NCBI RefSeq assembly: GCF_002848265.1
Contig: NZ_CP025422.1
Location: 1,178,001 to 1,242,000, forward strand
Direction: 5' to 3'
DNA: 64,000 nucleotides
Source: Zhihengliuella sp. ISTPL4
GTDB lineage: Bacteria > Actinomycetota > Actinomycetes > Actinomycetales > Microbacteriaceae
Part shown: piece by piece, positions 26,321 to 35,246 of the stretch
Position numbering within the stretch: position 1 is the first letter of the stretch
How the letters are laid out: every line of letters begins with the position of its first letter
The notes under the pieces: generated by a model
What the model was told of the DNA's origin: nothing
Database searches by the model: none
Seen by the model: the letters and a program-made list of their open reading frames with translations, nothing else
Program-made: the position numbers and the translations under genes

Positions 26321-26755
26321 TCATTCACCTTCCTGATCGAGGATGTCCATGACCGCGTTCACGACCGGCGCCGGAACGCGCTCGCTGCGCAGCACCTGGC
26401 CTCCAGCGGCGGCCAGGTCCTGAGCGAGGGTGCGGGCGAAGGCGAGCTCGAGCACCACGACCGCCGCCGAGCTTCCCGGCGGCACGATCTCCGCCAGGGC
26501 ACGGACGTCGTCCTCGCTCGCGAGTCCGGCAGCGAGCGGCTCCCATCCCTCGAGCGTCAGGGGCTCGTCGCCCTCCTCCGGTTCCAGGAGCGCCACCTCG
26601 CCGTCCGTCGTCTTCGTCAGCAGCACGAAGTCCAGCAGCCGCACGACCCCGCTCGACACCAGTTCGGCCAGCGCAACGAACGTCGCCGGGTCCGGCCGAT
26701 CGCCGTCGAAGCCGACGAGGTAGAACTCGGCAGGGCCGAATCGGAATTCCTTCAT
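26321..26755 (-). CDS. DUF6325 family protein A
   Basis: A 144-residue protein without membrane helices. The fold pattern is FYLVGFDG..., LAELVSSGVVRLLDFVLLTKT and a C-terminal ...PGSSAAVVVLELAFARTLAQDLAAAGGQVLRSERV. This matches the DUF6325 family, alpha/beta proteins of unknown function. ATG has GAAAGGG 7 nt upstream. It is the first gene of a DUF6325-SHOCT-membrane operon. A homologue is read divergently at 26952 across palindrome S2. Confidence 0.82.
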   Translation of the reverse strand: MKEFRFGPAEFYLVGFDGDRPDPATFVALAELVSSGVVRLLDFVLLTKTTDGEVALLEPEEGDEPLTLEGWEPLAAGLASEDDVRALAEIVPPGSSAAVVVLELAFARTLAQDLAAAGGQVLRSERVPAPVVNAVMDILDQEGE

Positions 26756-26816
26756 GTCACCACCCTTTCGTCCGCGAGCAGAATCGCACCGGCGACTCCC
26801 GTTCGCAGCCGTGGCC

Positions 26817-26833
26817 TCACCCGGTCCGGGTGA
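26817..26833. promoter_or_regulatory. Palindromic operator S2 (TCACCC-N5-GGGTGA)
   Basis: TCACCCGGTCCGGGTGA, perfect symmetry extended by one base on each side. It sits between two divergent DUF6325 genes. The centre is about 52 bp upstream of the start inferred from GATTCT (26780-26785) for the minus-strand operon. Half-sites GGGGTGACC and CGGGTGACA occur further right (26872-26908). Confidence 0.65.
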
Positions 26834-26951
26834 GTCCGGCCGACTCTGGACGGGCAGGTCCTCGCCCGGCCGGGGTGACCGCGAATCATCGTCGGCGCCG
26901 ACGGGTGACACCATCGGCGACAGAGGACCGGTTCGAGGCACGGGGGTGAGG

Positions 26952-27377
26952 ATGGGAAGTTACGCGTTGGGTGACGTCACTTTCATCGTGGTCGGCCTCC
27001 GTCGCGAGCGCCCGGGACCGCCGGTGCTGGAGCCACTCCTGCGAGAGGTCCAGGCCGGCACGCTGCGCGTCCTCGACCTCCTCGTCGTGCGCCGGGGTGC
27101 GGACGAGCCCCGCGTGATGGAGATCGATGGGGACGACCTCGCCCTCGCCGGCCTGGGCCTCTACACACCCGGCCTGATCTCACTCGACGACGTGGGCCAT
27201 TTCCTTCCGTGGGTTCCTCCGGGATCGACGGCTGCCGTCATCCTGGTGGAGCAACGCTGGGACGTGCGCTTCATCCAGGAGGTCGAAGAGTTGGGCGATC
27301 AGGTTCTGGCGACACAGGCGATCCCCTCCGCGATCGCGAACGCGGCCCTCGTGGCGACGCTCGGCAGGGTCCGCTGA
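26952..27377 (+). CDS. DUF6325 family protein B
   Basis: A 141-residue paralogue of the DUF6325 protein on the other strand. It shares the FIVVGL...LREVQAGTLRVLDLLVVRRG and PPGSTAAVILVEQRW blocks, spaced as in protein A. ATG at 26952 has GGGGG 5 nt upstream. A GTG at 26946 is also in frame. It ends 9 bp before the convergent LAL regulator stop. Two divergent copies sharing one palindrome suggest a duplication kept under common control. Confidence 0.8.
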   Translation: MGSYALGDVTFIVVGLRRERPGPPVLEPLLREVQAGTLRVLDLLVVRRGADEPRVMEIDGDDLALAGLGLYTPGLISLDDVGHFLPWVPPGSTAAVILVEQRWDVRFIQEVEELGDQVLATQAIPSAIANAALVATLGRVR

Positions 27378-27386
27378 ACCACGGAA

Positions 27387-29933
27387 TCACACCATCGCGA
27401 GCACGGCTTCCCGTCGGGACGAGACGCCGAGCTTGCGGTAGATCGCGCGCTGATGGGTCTTGACCGTGTTGACCGATACGCACAACTCCTTGGCGATCTC
27501 CGGCAACGTCCGCGGCGTCTGCATCTGGTGGAACACGTCGCGCTCGCGCTCGGACAGCCGATCGGTCGCGGACCCGACGAGCTCGACGGCGAGACATCGG
27601 CTGATGAAGTCCTCGAACTGCGTCCCATGGTGCAGGTGCGCCCGCAGCAGCCGGCGCACCGCGACCTCCCGCGGGCCGAAGAGCACGAGGAGGTTCTCCT
27701 CCGAGGCCACGGCGAGAGCCGCCTCGCACAGCTCATGGGCATCCGCGTGATGCCCCGTCCCCCGCCGGAGAACCGCCGCCGTGATCAGCGTCGCCGCTTT
27801 CACGTACGACACTTCGGTCGACGTGTGCAACGATCGCAGCATCTCCAGCGCCGCGGCAGGCTCCTCCGCCCGTCGCAGGATCCCCGAGAGCGCGACCCCG
27901 ACGAGTGGAAGGTCCGTGCCACCGACGTACTTCCGCGCGATCCGCAGAGCCCGCTCCCTCCGCCCCACCGCCTCTTCCAGCAGCGCCACGGAAGACTCGC
28001 GGAATGCAGGCCATGGCACACCCTGCACCACGTCTACGGGGAGGTCCTGCACACCGATCGCGGCGCGGCGGCACGTCGCGGGGTCTCCTGTGAGCGCTGC
28101 CGCGTAGGCGCTCATCATGCGCGCATGCCCGGCGAGATCCCGGCCGGCTCCAGCCTCTTCGCGCGCGGCCCCGAAGAGTCGGAGTGCCTCGTCAGCCTCC
28201 GCGGACCAGTAGGCGACCCACCCCGCCGCCGCCGGGGCGCTCCCCCGGGCGAACGTGTTCACCGGAAGCCGGATATCCGCGACACTCCCGTTCTCGGACA
28301 GCACGGATGCGGCCTCGGCAAGACGGCCGGATGTGGCGAGGCCGTACGCGAGGTGCCCGAGGGCGCGGGCCGTCAGCTCCGCGTCGCCCGCGTCCCGCGC
28401 CTCCCGTGCCGCAGCGGAGAAGTACTCGACGGCGAGCTCGGGGGCGTGGCGATCGCGCAACGCGGTCCATCCGAGGAGGTGGTTGAGGGCCACCCGTCCG
28501 CCGTACATCCTGTCGTCCTCCGCCTGCAGCAGTGTGCGGATCTCCGCGCCGGAGGCCGCGGTTCCTGCGGAGGACTCGGTGAGCAGCAGCCGGACGATGT
28601 GCAGGACAGCGGGATCGTCGGACCCGGGCTCCCGCTCGAGGATGACCTCGGCCCGTCGACACAGGTCGCGAGCCACGCGATGGTCTCCGAGGACGTCGCT
28701 GGCGCCGGCACGGACGAGCAGCAGGTGCGGGTCGTCCGGTGTGTCGTGCAAGAGCATGGTCGCGGCCCGCTCCACCTCGCGGGCGGAAGCGCCGACGACC
28801 AGTCCCAGCCAGTGACGGAGCAGGATGGCCCTGGCGCCGGTCCGGTCGCCCGCGCGGCGGGCGTGGCTCACGGCCGCGATCGGGTCCCTGCGCTCCAGAG
28901 CGCGGGCGGCGCGCCGGTGGACAGCGGCAGAGCGGACGGCATCCGCACGAGCAAGGTCCGCGCACCGGCGCGCGAAGGCCGGGTGCCAGCGGTAGGAAGG
29001 ACCGTCCGGGCCGTCGAAGCGGTCGAGGAACAACCCGAGCCGGACGCACGTCTCGAGCGCATCCGCCGCGTCCTCCCTGCCGGTCACCTCCGCGGCGGTC
29101 TCCGGCGTGAGCTCCGCACAGGAGGTGCCGTCGAGGACGAAAGCGGCGAGTGAAGACGGCAGCGCACCGAGAACGTGCTCGCGGACGTAATCGCCGAGGA
29201 AGGCGGCGGCGGTCGACGCGCGGGTCGACGGCAGAGCGCCGCCGACCAGTACGAGCCGGACGGCGATCGGCCACCCTCCCGTCTCCTCCCGAACCGCGTC
29301 CGCGTCGAGTCCGCCGGACGGCGAGTCCGCCAGGCTGCGTATCTCGTCCGTCGAGAAGGCGAGCGCTTCGGAGCCGATGAACGACCCGGGATGCATGAGC
29401 CGATGACGCGAGAGCGTCACCTCGATCAACGTGGTGCCGACGAGGATGAGGCGCAGGCCGTCCGGCGGCTGCTCCGCGAGGAGGCCGAGGAGCCCGTCGC
29501 GCCACGCCTCGCCCGCACGGTGCGCATCGTCGACGACGAGGTGCACCGGATTCCGGCCATCGTGGAGCGCCGCACAGAGCTCCCGATAAGCGCGCACCGG
29601 GTCCTCCAGATCGCCGCGGACGACGAAGTCGCGCCCATCGCGCTCGGCGGCGAGCGCGAGCGCGTGCACGATGCCGGCCGTCAGCAGGGCCGGGTCGTCA
29701 TCCGAGGCGCTCAGGCAGAGCCAGGCGACGTCCTCACGGGCCGACGCCCACGCGCTGACGGCTGTCGTCTTCCCGTAGCCGCTGGGGGCACTGATGACGG
29801 TCACGCCGTCCGCGGTCAACGCATCCGCGATCGCCGCGGTGACGCGCTCCCGCGGCAGAGTCCCGATGGGAAGGGCGGGGGGCCGGAAACGCATCGCCGG
29901 CCCCGGCCTCGTGGAACGTACGGGAGGCGACAT
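27387..29933 (-). CDS. LuxR/MalT-type (LAL) transcriptional regulator, intact
   Basis: An 848-residue regulator. An N-terminal STAND ATPase has Walker A SAPSGYGKTT (48-57) and a VVDDAH Walker B (about 133-138). A long helical-repeat region spans about 330-770. A C-terminal LuxR helix-turn-helix (about 785-848) has LSERERDVF, EIAKELCVSVNTVKTHQRAIYRKLGVSSR. LAL proteins are large ATP- and ligand-dependent activators. The ATG at 29933 lies close behind TTACGT, so the mRNA may be leaderless. Palindrome S3 lies about 57 bp upstream, suggesting autoregulation. It is the best candidate for the factor that binds S1-S8. Confidence 0.92.
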   Translation of the reverse strand: MSPPVRSTRPGPAMRFRPPALPIGTLPRERVTAAIADALTADGVTVISAPSGYGKTTAVSAWASAREDVAWLCLSASDDDPALLTAGIVHALALAAERDGRDFVVRGDLEDPVRAYRELCAALHDGRNPVHLVVDDAHRAGEAWRDGLLGLLAEQPPDGLRLILVGTTLIEVTLSRHRLMHPGSFIGSEALAFSTDEIRSLADSPSGGLDADAVREETGGWPIAVRLVLVGGALPSTRASTAAAFLGDYVREHVLGALPSSLAAFVLDGTSCAELTPETAAEVTGREDAADALETCVRLGLFLDRFDGPDGPSYRWHPAFARRCADLARADAVRSAAVHRRAARALERRDPIAAVSHARRAGDRTGARAILLRHWLGLVVGASAREVERAATMLLHDTPDDPHLLLVRAGASDVLGDHRVARDLCRRAEVILEREPGSDDPAVLHIVRLLLTESSAGTAASGAEIRTLLQAEDDRMYGGRVALNHLLGWTALRDRHAPELAVEYFSAAAREARDAGDAELTARALGHLAYGLATSGRLAEAASVLSENGSVADIRLPVNTFARGSAPAAAGWVAYWSAEADEALRLFGAAREEAGAGRDLAGHARMMSAYAAALTGDPATCRRAAIGVQDLPVDVVQGVPWPAFRESSVALLEEAVGRRERALRIARKYVGGTDLPLVGVALSGILRRAEEPAAALEMLRSLHTSTEVSYVKAATLITAAVLRRGTGHHADAHELCEAALAVASEENLLVLFGPREVAVRRLLRAHLHHGTQFEDFISRCLAVELVGSATDRLSERERDVFHQMQTPRTLPEIAKELCVSVNTVKTHQRAIYRKLGVSSRREAVLAMV

Positions 29934-29984
29934 GGCAACACGTAATCACGGGGCCGCGCCCCCTCACAGGTCTCCGCTCGGCAA

Positions 29985-29996
29985 TCACCCGGATGA
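29985..29996. promoter_or_regulatory. Palindromic operator S3 (TCACCCGGATGA)
   Basis: The 12-bp compact form of the repeat, identical over ATCACCCGGATGAAC to site S6 at 35150. It lies about 57 bp upstream of the LAL regulator start at 29933. Confidence 0.55.
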
Positions 29997-30012
29997 ACTC
30001 CGTCGCCGCGGC

Positions 30013-30636
30013 TCAGATCTTGATCGGGAACGTGGCGAGCAGGACGACCCCGACGACCGCGATGACGCCGCTGAGCACGAAGAACACCGTGCGTCGCCAC
30101 GTCGCCCGCTGATTCTGCGAGAGCGCGGCGAAGAACAGCACCAGGGCGAACAGCACCGTCAGGAGGGAGTAGTCGTCCCCGCGCTGGTTGTTCCGCAGCG
30201 CGTCGGCGAAGCGGGCATCCGCCTCCGCCGACAGCTCCTCGGCCGCCCGCGTTCCCGGCGGGACGTACTCCGCCATCACGAACGGCCCCCGTTCGCTCCT
30301 GCCATCCGCCACCCAGGCGTCGAAGGCGACGGCGAACTCGTCGGTGAACCGCTGTTCCACGAACTCGACGAGGTCCTGCCGCCCGTCCGCCTCGGCGAGC
30401 ACCCATTCCGTGTAGAGGGTGAGGTCGTACTGTCGCGCGGCCTGAGCGGTCGCCTGCGCCGAGGCCGCCTGCACCCGCGCGGAGGATGCCTGGCTGAAGG
30501 CGATGGACATCTCGCCTCCCCACTTCGAGGCCTCGAACCCGCACCAGGCGGTGAGCACGGCGGTCACCGCCAGGAGCACCACCGTGGCGATGTCGAGGAA
30601 CCGGTGCGGCGACCGGGTCCCGCTCTTCGTGTCCAT
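30013..30636 (-). CDS. Three-helix membrane protein, function unknown
   Basis: A 207-residue protein. One helix near the N-terminus (about 14-33) precedes a charged, Ala-rich helical domain (about 38-130) and two closing helices (about 153-170 and 181-203). It has the look of DUF4337-like bacterial membrane proteins, but no firm family call is possible. GACAAT lies 6 nt before the ATG. Palindrome S4 lies 50 bp upstream. Confidence 0.78.
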   Translation of the reverse strand: MDTKSGTRSPHRFLDIATVVLLAVTAVLTAWCGFEASKWGGEMSIAFSQASSARVQAASAQATAQAARQYDLTLYTEWVLAEADGRQDLVEFVEQRFTDEFAVAFDAWVADGRSERGPFVMAEYVPPGTRAAEELSAEADARFADALRNNQRGDDYSLLTVLFALVLFFAALSQNQRATWRRTVFFVLSGVIAVVGVVLLATFPIKI

Positions 30637-30677
30637 GCCCTCATTGTCCGGCCGCGCGGCGGCGGGTCGCCCGCAGG

Positions 30678-30694
30678 TCACCCGGACCGGGTGA
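30678..30694. promoter_or_regulatory. Palindromic operator S4 (TCACCC-N5-GGGTGA)
   Basis: TCACCCGGACCGGGTGA, perfect and differing from S2 by only the central base. It lies between divergent genes, 50 bp from the inferred start of the 30636 gene and 75 bp from that of the AI-2E gene. Confidence 0.65.
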
Positions 30695-30760
30695 GCGCCC
30701 TCCCGTCCGGGAACGGGCGAGCCGCGGGGCCGTCGCCCGCGCGGAGGTTACGCTGGCCGC

Positions 30761-31894
30761 GTGACCTCCACCCCGTCCTCACCCGGCCCCGCCGACCGTA
30801 GCCTGCCGCCCGCCCTGCGGATCCTGCTCCTCCTGGCGGCGAGCGCGATCGTCCTCGCGGGCATCTCCCTGTCGCGGGAGGTCTTCGGCCCGCTAGCCCT
30901 GGCGATCGTCATCGTGGTGATCTGCGAGCCGATCCGCCGCCCCTTCCAGCGCCCCGGTCGGCCCGCCTGGATCGGGACGACCGCCGTGATCGTGCTCGCG
31001 TATGTGATCCTGCTGGCGATGGCGGCGCTGCTGTGGTTGGCCGGCACCCAGTTCGCCCGGCTCGTCGGCGATCTCGCGTCACAGGACGGCCTCCTGCGGA
31101 CCGCCGACCAGGTCGTCGCCTGGTTGCAGTCGCTGGGGCTCGACCAGGAGGCGGCGGACGCCGCAGCCTCGGTCCTCGACCCGGAGACCCTTCTCGGCGT
31201 GGCGGGGAGTCTGGGCAGCGCCGTGCTGGGGGTGGCCACCGCGCTGTTCTTCGTCTGCGCGTACATCATCTTCCTCGCAGCCGATGCGGCGCGCTATCGG
31301 CAGGCGCCTGGACTCTTCGGTGCCACGCACGGCCCGGTCCTGCAGCGCATCGCCCGGCTGCAGACGGGAGTCCGCCGCTACTACGTGGTCAACGCCGCGT
31401 TCGGTGCCGTCGTGGCGATCATCGACGGTCTCGCCCTGTGGTGGATGGGCGTCCCGGCCCCCGTGGTGTGGGCGATCCTCGCGTTCGTCACGAATTTCAT
31501 CCCCAACATCGGCTTCGTGTTGGGACTCATCCCGCCGGCCATCCTCGCGTTCGTCGTGGGCGGTTGGCCGCTGCTGCTCGGCGTCATCGCCGTGTACTGC
31601 GTCGTGAACGTCGTCCTCCAGGTGCTCGTCCAGCCGAAGTTCGTCAGCGATGCCGTCGATCTGAGCCTGACGCTGAGCTTCTTCTCGGTGATCTTCTGGA
31701 CCTTCGTGATCGGACCGCTGGGGGCCATCCTCTCGATCCCGCTCACGCTGCTCGTCCGGGCCCTCGTCCTCGAGGGCGATCCGGGTTCGACCTGGGTGCG
31801 CTGGCTCAGCGGCGACCGCACCGCGCTCCCGGAGCCGACGCCGCCCTCCCCACCTCCCGCCGCGCCCACCCGACGCCGTCTCCGGCGCCGCTGA
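30761..31894 (+). CDS. AI-2E family transporter (PerM-like)
   Basis: A 377-residue membrane protein of the AI-2E/UPF0118 family. About eight helices surround a soluble segment (100-140). The conserved C-terminal core GVPAPVVWAILAFVTNFIPNIGFVLGLIPPAILAF is present in pieces around residues 222-255. Members export small molecules or act as Na+/H+ antiporters; the substrate here is unknown. GTG at 30761 is 6 nt after TACGCT, a leaderless pattern. The tail is Pro/Arg-rich. Confidence 0.9.
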   Translation: MTSTPSSPGPADRSLPPALRILLLLAASAIVLAGISLSREVFGPLALAIVIVVICEPIRRPFQRPGRPAWIGTTAVIVLAYVILLAMAALLWLAGTQFARLVGDLASQDGLLRTADQVVAWLQSLGLDQEAADAAASVLDPETLLGVAGSLGSAVLGVATALFFVCAYIIFLAADAARYRQAPGLFGATHGPVLQRIARLQTGVRRYYVVNAAFGAVVAIIDGLALWWMGVPAPVVWAILAFVTNFIPNIGFVLGLIPPAILAFVVGGWPLLLGVIAVYCVVNVVLQVLVQPKFVSDAVDLSLTLSFFSVIFWTFVIGPLGAILSIPLTLLVRALVLEGDPGSTWVRWLSGDRTALPEPTPPSPPPAAPTRRRLRRR

Positions 31895-31914
31895 CGCCGA
31901 GCCGACGCCGGAAA

Positions 31915-31926
31915 TCACCAGGGCGA
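31915..31926. promoter_or_regulatory. Degenerate operator S5 (TCACCAGGGCGA)
   Basis: One mismatch from site S8 (TCACCAGGGTGA). It is placed about 49 bp upstream of the start inferred from GACGAT (31957-31962) for SulP 1. The gap 31895-32009 holds nothing else. Confidence 0.4.
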
Positions 31927-32009
31927 GGTTCCTCTCCGCTCTGTTCGTCGACGTCCGACGATGCCATCGTGAAGCCGGAACGACCCGCCGGACGACGAAG
32001 GGAGATGGC

Positions 32010-33689
32010 ATGCCGCGTCCGCTCGCCGGACTCACCCGACGAAACCTCGCGACCGAGCTCACCGCGGGCGTCACGCTTCTCGCGATCGCCATCCCTCTCA
32101 ACATCGGCTACGCGCAGATCGCCGGTCTCCCCGCGACCGCGGGCCTGTATGCCCTGATCGTCCCGACCGTGGTCTACGCGCTCGTCGTGTCGTCGCGTCA
32201 ACTCGTCGCCTCCCCCGATGCCGCCGCCGCGGCGCTCGTGGCGTCGTCCATCGGCGGCCTGGCCGTCGCGGGCAGCGCCGACTACGCGACCCTCGCTCTC
32301 GCGCAGGCCATCCTCTGCGGCGTCATGTTCCTGCTGCTCGCCGTCTTCAAGCTCGGCTTCCTGGCGAACTTCCTCTCCAAGCCGATCCTGGTCGGGTTCG
32401 TGGGAGGCCTGGCGCTCGACATCATGGTCAGCCAGATCGCGAAGATGCTCGGCGTGAAGATCGATTCCGGAGCGGAATTCGTCGACAAGGTCGTCGACCT
32501 GGTTACCGGCCTCCCGACGCTCAACGGCTGGTCCGTGCTCCTCGCCGGCGTCTCGGTCGCGGTGCTGCTCCTCGGGCAGCGTTTCCTCCGCGCGGTGCCC
32601 TGGGCCCTGATCGTCCTCGTCGCGACGACGGTCGTCGTCGTCCTCACAGGTCTCGACGGTCGAGGCGTCGCGGTGCTCGGCGAGGTCCCGGCCGGCCCTC
32701 CTGCTCTCACGTGGCCGATCATCGACTGGTCGCTGTGGCTCGCCCTCGTCCCCTCCGCGATCGCACTGACGCTCGTGACCACGGCGGAGGGCCTGCTCGT
32801 CTCGCGGTCCTACGCCGAGAAGCACCGCTACCCGTTCCACGCCAACCGCGACCTCCTGGCTTTCGGCGTCGCGAACGTCGCCGCCGGCGCGCAGGGCAGC
32901 TTCGCGGTCGGATCCTCCACCTCGAGGACCGCGGCGATGGACCAGGCGGGCTCTCGCACCCAACTCCCCGCGCTCGTGCTCGCTGTCGGGACGCTCTTGC
33001 TGCTGCTCTTCGGCACCGCGCTCCTCGCCGACATCCCCTCCCCGGCGATCGGCGCCATCGTCGGCGTCGCCATCATCCCCCTGCTCGGCATCCGCGACTT
33101 CATCCGCCTCTGGCACCTGGACCGCTTCGAGTTCGTCATCGGCGCGGTCTGCTTCCTCGTGACGCTGTTCGTCGGCTCGATCGCCGGGATCGTCGTCGCC
33201 TTCGTGCTCGCCCTCATCAATCTCGCCCAGCGCGCCTCGCACCCCGCGATCGACGTGCTGGAGTCCTCCGGCGACCCTGGCGAGTCCCTGTTGGAAGACG
33301 CTCCCGCCGGCACGACCACCGCGCCGGGCGTGATCGTCGTCCGGCTCGCGGCCCCGCTGTTCTTTGCCAACGGTGCCGTGTTCTCCACCGCTGTGAAGGA
33401 CGCCGTCCGCGCGGCCGGGCCGTCCGCCGTCCAGCACGTCGTCATCGACATGGAGGCCGTCACCGACGTCGACGTCACCGGCGCTGAGGCCTTCCAGGCC
33501 CTGCGGGAGTGGCTGGGCACGCAGTCGATCTCCCTGGCTTTCAGCCGTGTCCGCCCGAATACGCTGCGCCGGCTCCGATCGCTGGGACTCCTCGACCGAG
33601 AACCCGTCTACGCCACCAACCGCGCCGCTATCAACGGCCTCGCGCCGGCCCCCGCCGCATCGGCGGCTCCGCACAGGAAGGACGACTGA
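32010..33689 (+). CDS. SulP-family anion permease with STAS domain 1
   Basis: A 559-residue SLC26/SulP transporter, usually importing sulfate or bicarbonate. The N-terminal sulfate-transporter signature is IPLNIGYAQIAGLPATAGLY (about 29-48). Ten or more helices follow to about 410. A cytoplasmic STAS domain (about 440-545) has VVIDMEAVTDVDVTGAEAF. The ATG has GAAGGGAG 5-6 nt upstream. The stop abuts the next gene's ATG. With two sulfatases nearby, sulfate is a sensible substrate, but that is inference. Confidence 0.92.
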   Translation: MPRPLAGLTRRNLATELTAGVTLLAIAIPLNIGYAQIAGLPATAGLYALIVPTVVYALVVSSRQLVASPDAAAAALVASSIGGLAVAGSADYATLALAQAILCGVMFLLLAVFKLGFLANFLSKPILVGFVGGLALDIMVSQIAKMLGVKIDSGAEFVDKVVDLVTGLPTLNGWSVLLAGVSVAVLLLGQRFLRAVPWALIVLVATTVVVVLTGLDGRGVAVLGEVPAGPPALTWPIIDWSLWLALVPSAIALTLVTTAEGLLVSRSYAEKHRYPFHANRDLLAFGVANVAAGAQGSFAVGSSTSRTAAMDQAGSRTQLPALVLAVGTLLLLLFGTALLADIPSPAIGAIVGVAIIPLLGIRDFIRLWHLDRFEFVIGAVCFLVTLFVGSIAGIVVAFVLALINLAQRASHPAIDVLESSGDPGESLLEDAPAGTTTAPGVIVVRLAAPLFFANGAVFSTAVKDAVRAAGPSAVQHVVIDMEAVTDVDVTGAEAFQALREWLGTQSISLAFSRVRPNTLRRLRSLGLLDREPVYATNRAAINGLAPAPAASAAPHRKDD

Positions 33690-34361
33690 ATGGGTCCCGT
33701 CATCGGAGAGATCCTCCCCCTCGCCGTGGGAGTGGCGATCAGCCCCGTCCCGATCATCGCCGCGATCCTCATGCTGCTGTCCCCGAAAGCGCGCGTCACG
33801 AGCGTCGGCTTCCTGCTGGGCTGGATCCTCGGCATCGTGGCCGCGGTCACAATCTTCACCCTCATCTCGGCGGTACTCCCGGAGCAGGACCCGGATGCCT
33901 CCCGCCCGATCCGCGGCATCATCCAGCTCATCCTCGGTGCCCTCCTGCTCGTCCTGGCCGTCGGGCAATGGCGCAAACGCCCGAAGGCAGGACAGACCGC
34001 TGCGCTGCCGCCATGGATGAAGGCGATCGACACGATGTCCTTCGGCACCGCGCTCGGCCTCGGACTGCTGCTGTCGGCCGTGAACCCGAAGAATCTCCTG
34101 CTCTCCGCCGGCGCCGGGGTCGACATCGGCGCCGCCTCCGTGGACGCCGGCTCCTCGATCGTCGTGATCGCCGTGTTCACCCTGATCGGCGCATCGACGG
34201 TTCTCGTGCCTGTGGTCGGCTACCTTTTCGCGGCCGCGCGGCTGCGGGCTCCGCTGGACGCACTGCGCGGCTGGCTCGCCGCCGAGAACGCCGTCATCAT
34301 GGCCGTGCTGCTGCTCGTGATCGGCGTGTCCATGATCGGCAAGGGCATCGGCAGCTTCTGA
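33690..34361 (+). CDS. GAP/Sap-family membrane protein 1
   Basis: A 223-residue protein with six hydrophobic helices. It has the family pattern of the sulfolipid-1-addressing protein (Sap) and GAP proteins: AVGVAISPVPIIAAILMLLSP at the N-terminus and an internal SAVNPKNLLLSAGAG repeat of the same motif. In mycobacteria relatives help export glycolipids. Its ATG begins directly after the SulP TGA, so translation is coupled. The cargo here is unknown. Confidence 0.85.
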   Translation: MGPVIGEILPLAVGVAISPVPIIAAILMLLSPKARVTSVGFLLGWILGIVAAVTIFTLISAVLPEQDPDASRPIRGIIQLILGALLLVLAVGQWRKRPKAGQTAALPPWMKAIDTMSFGTALGLGLLLSAVNPKNLLLSAGAGVDIGAASVDAGSSIVVIAVFTLIGASTVLVPVVGYLFAAARLRAPLDALRGWLAAENAVIMAVLLLVIGVSMIGKGIGSF

Positions 34362-34404
34362 GCGCTGTGCCGGCGGCACCGACGCGGCCGGGAAGGAGGG
34401 ACGC

Positions 34405-35121
34405 ATGGGCGAGCTCATCGTCTCGCTGCTCCCCGTGGTCCTCGGAGTGGTCCTGAGCCCGCTGGCCATCATGGCGCTCGTGGCGGTGCTGGTCTCCCGA
34501 CGCGCCCGCGCCAATGGGATCGCCTACCTGCTCGGCTGGCTGGTGGGTCTCGCCGGTCTGCTGGTCCTCTTCCTCTGGGTGTTCCGCGCCGTCGCCGTCC
34601 ACGAGCAGTTCGAACCGCCGCTCTGGGTGCCCGTCGTGCGTCTGCTGCTCGGCGTCTTCCTCACGAGCGCCGCGGTCTGGGTGTATCGCAAAGGGCGGGC
34701 GCGGATCGCCGCCATGGCCGCGGCCTCCTCGCCGCGAGAGGTCGTCGCCGCCTCGCCCCAGCTGCCGGGATGGCTGCACTCGGTGGAGTCCTTCCGACCC
34801 GGACGCACCTTCCTGCTGGGACTCGCCCTGTTCGTCCTTAACCCCGTCGACGCCTCCTGCGCGGTCATCGCCGCCCTCGACATCTCGTTGGCCGACGTCG
34901 GCCCCGCCGCCACCGTCGCCGTCACCGTCGCCTTCGTCATCCTCGGGGCGCTGCCCATCGCCGCCCCCGTGCTGTACGTCGTCGCTCGCGGGGTGTCCGC
35001 GCAACCGGCACTGGATCGCCTGCGCACGTGGATCGCGGGGAACACGCACATCCTCAACGCCGCGATGCTGCTCGTGATCGGTGTCCTGCAGCTGGACAAG
35101 GCGGTCAGCGCCCTCGTCTGA
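34405..35121 (+). CDS. GAP/Sap-family membrane protein 2
   Basis: A 238-residue paralogue of the preceding protein. It has the same N-terminal VVLSPLAIMALVAVLVSRRARANG motif (in part) and LFVLNPVDASCAVIAALDISLAD in the middle. Six helices are predicted. ATG has GGAAGGAGGG about 5 nt upstream and lies 43 bp after GAP 1. SulP-GAP-GAP is probably one operon. Confidence 0.84.
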   Translation: MGELIVSLLPVVLGVVLSPLAIMALVAVLVSRRARANGIAYLLGWLVGLAGLLVLFLWVFRAVAVHEQFEPPLWVPVVRLLLGVFLTSAAVWVYRKGRARIAAMAAASSPREVVAASPQLPGWLHSVESFRPGRTFLLGLALFVLNPVDASCAVIAALDISLADVGPAATVAVTVAFVILGALPIAAPVLYVVARGVSAQPALDRLRTWIAGNTHILNAAMLLVIGVLQLDKAVSALV

Positions 35122-35150
35122 TCAGAGCGCGCGATGCGCCCCACCGGAGA

Positions 35151-35162
35151 TCACCCGGATGA
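35151..35162. promoter_or_regulatory. Palindromic operator S6 (TCACCCGGATGA)
   Basis: Same 15-base core as S3. The centre lies about 57 bp upstream of the start inferred from TACTGT (35202-35207) for sulfatase 2. Confidence 0.55.
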
Positions 35163-35246
35163 ACGCGGCCCGCGGCTGGTGACCCCACGAGAGGACGACA
35201 GTACTGTGCGGGGAAAGGCGGTTCGGCAGAGATGAAGGAGATGGAC

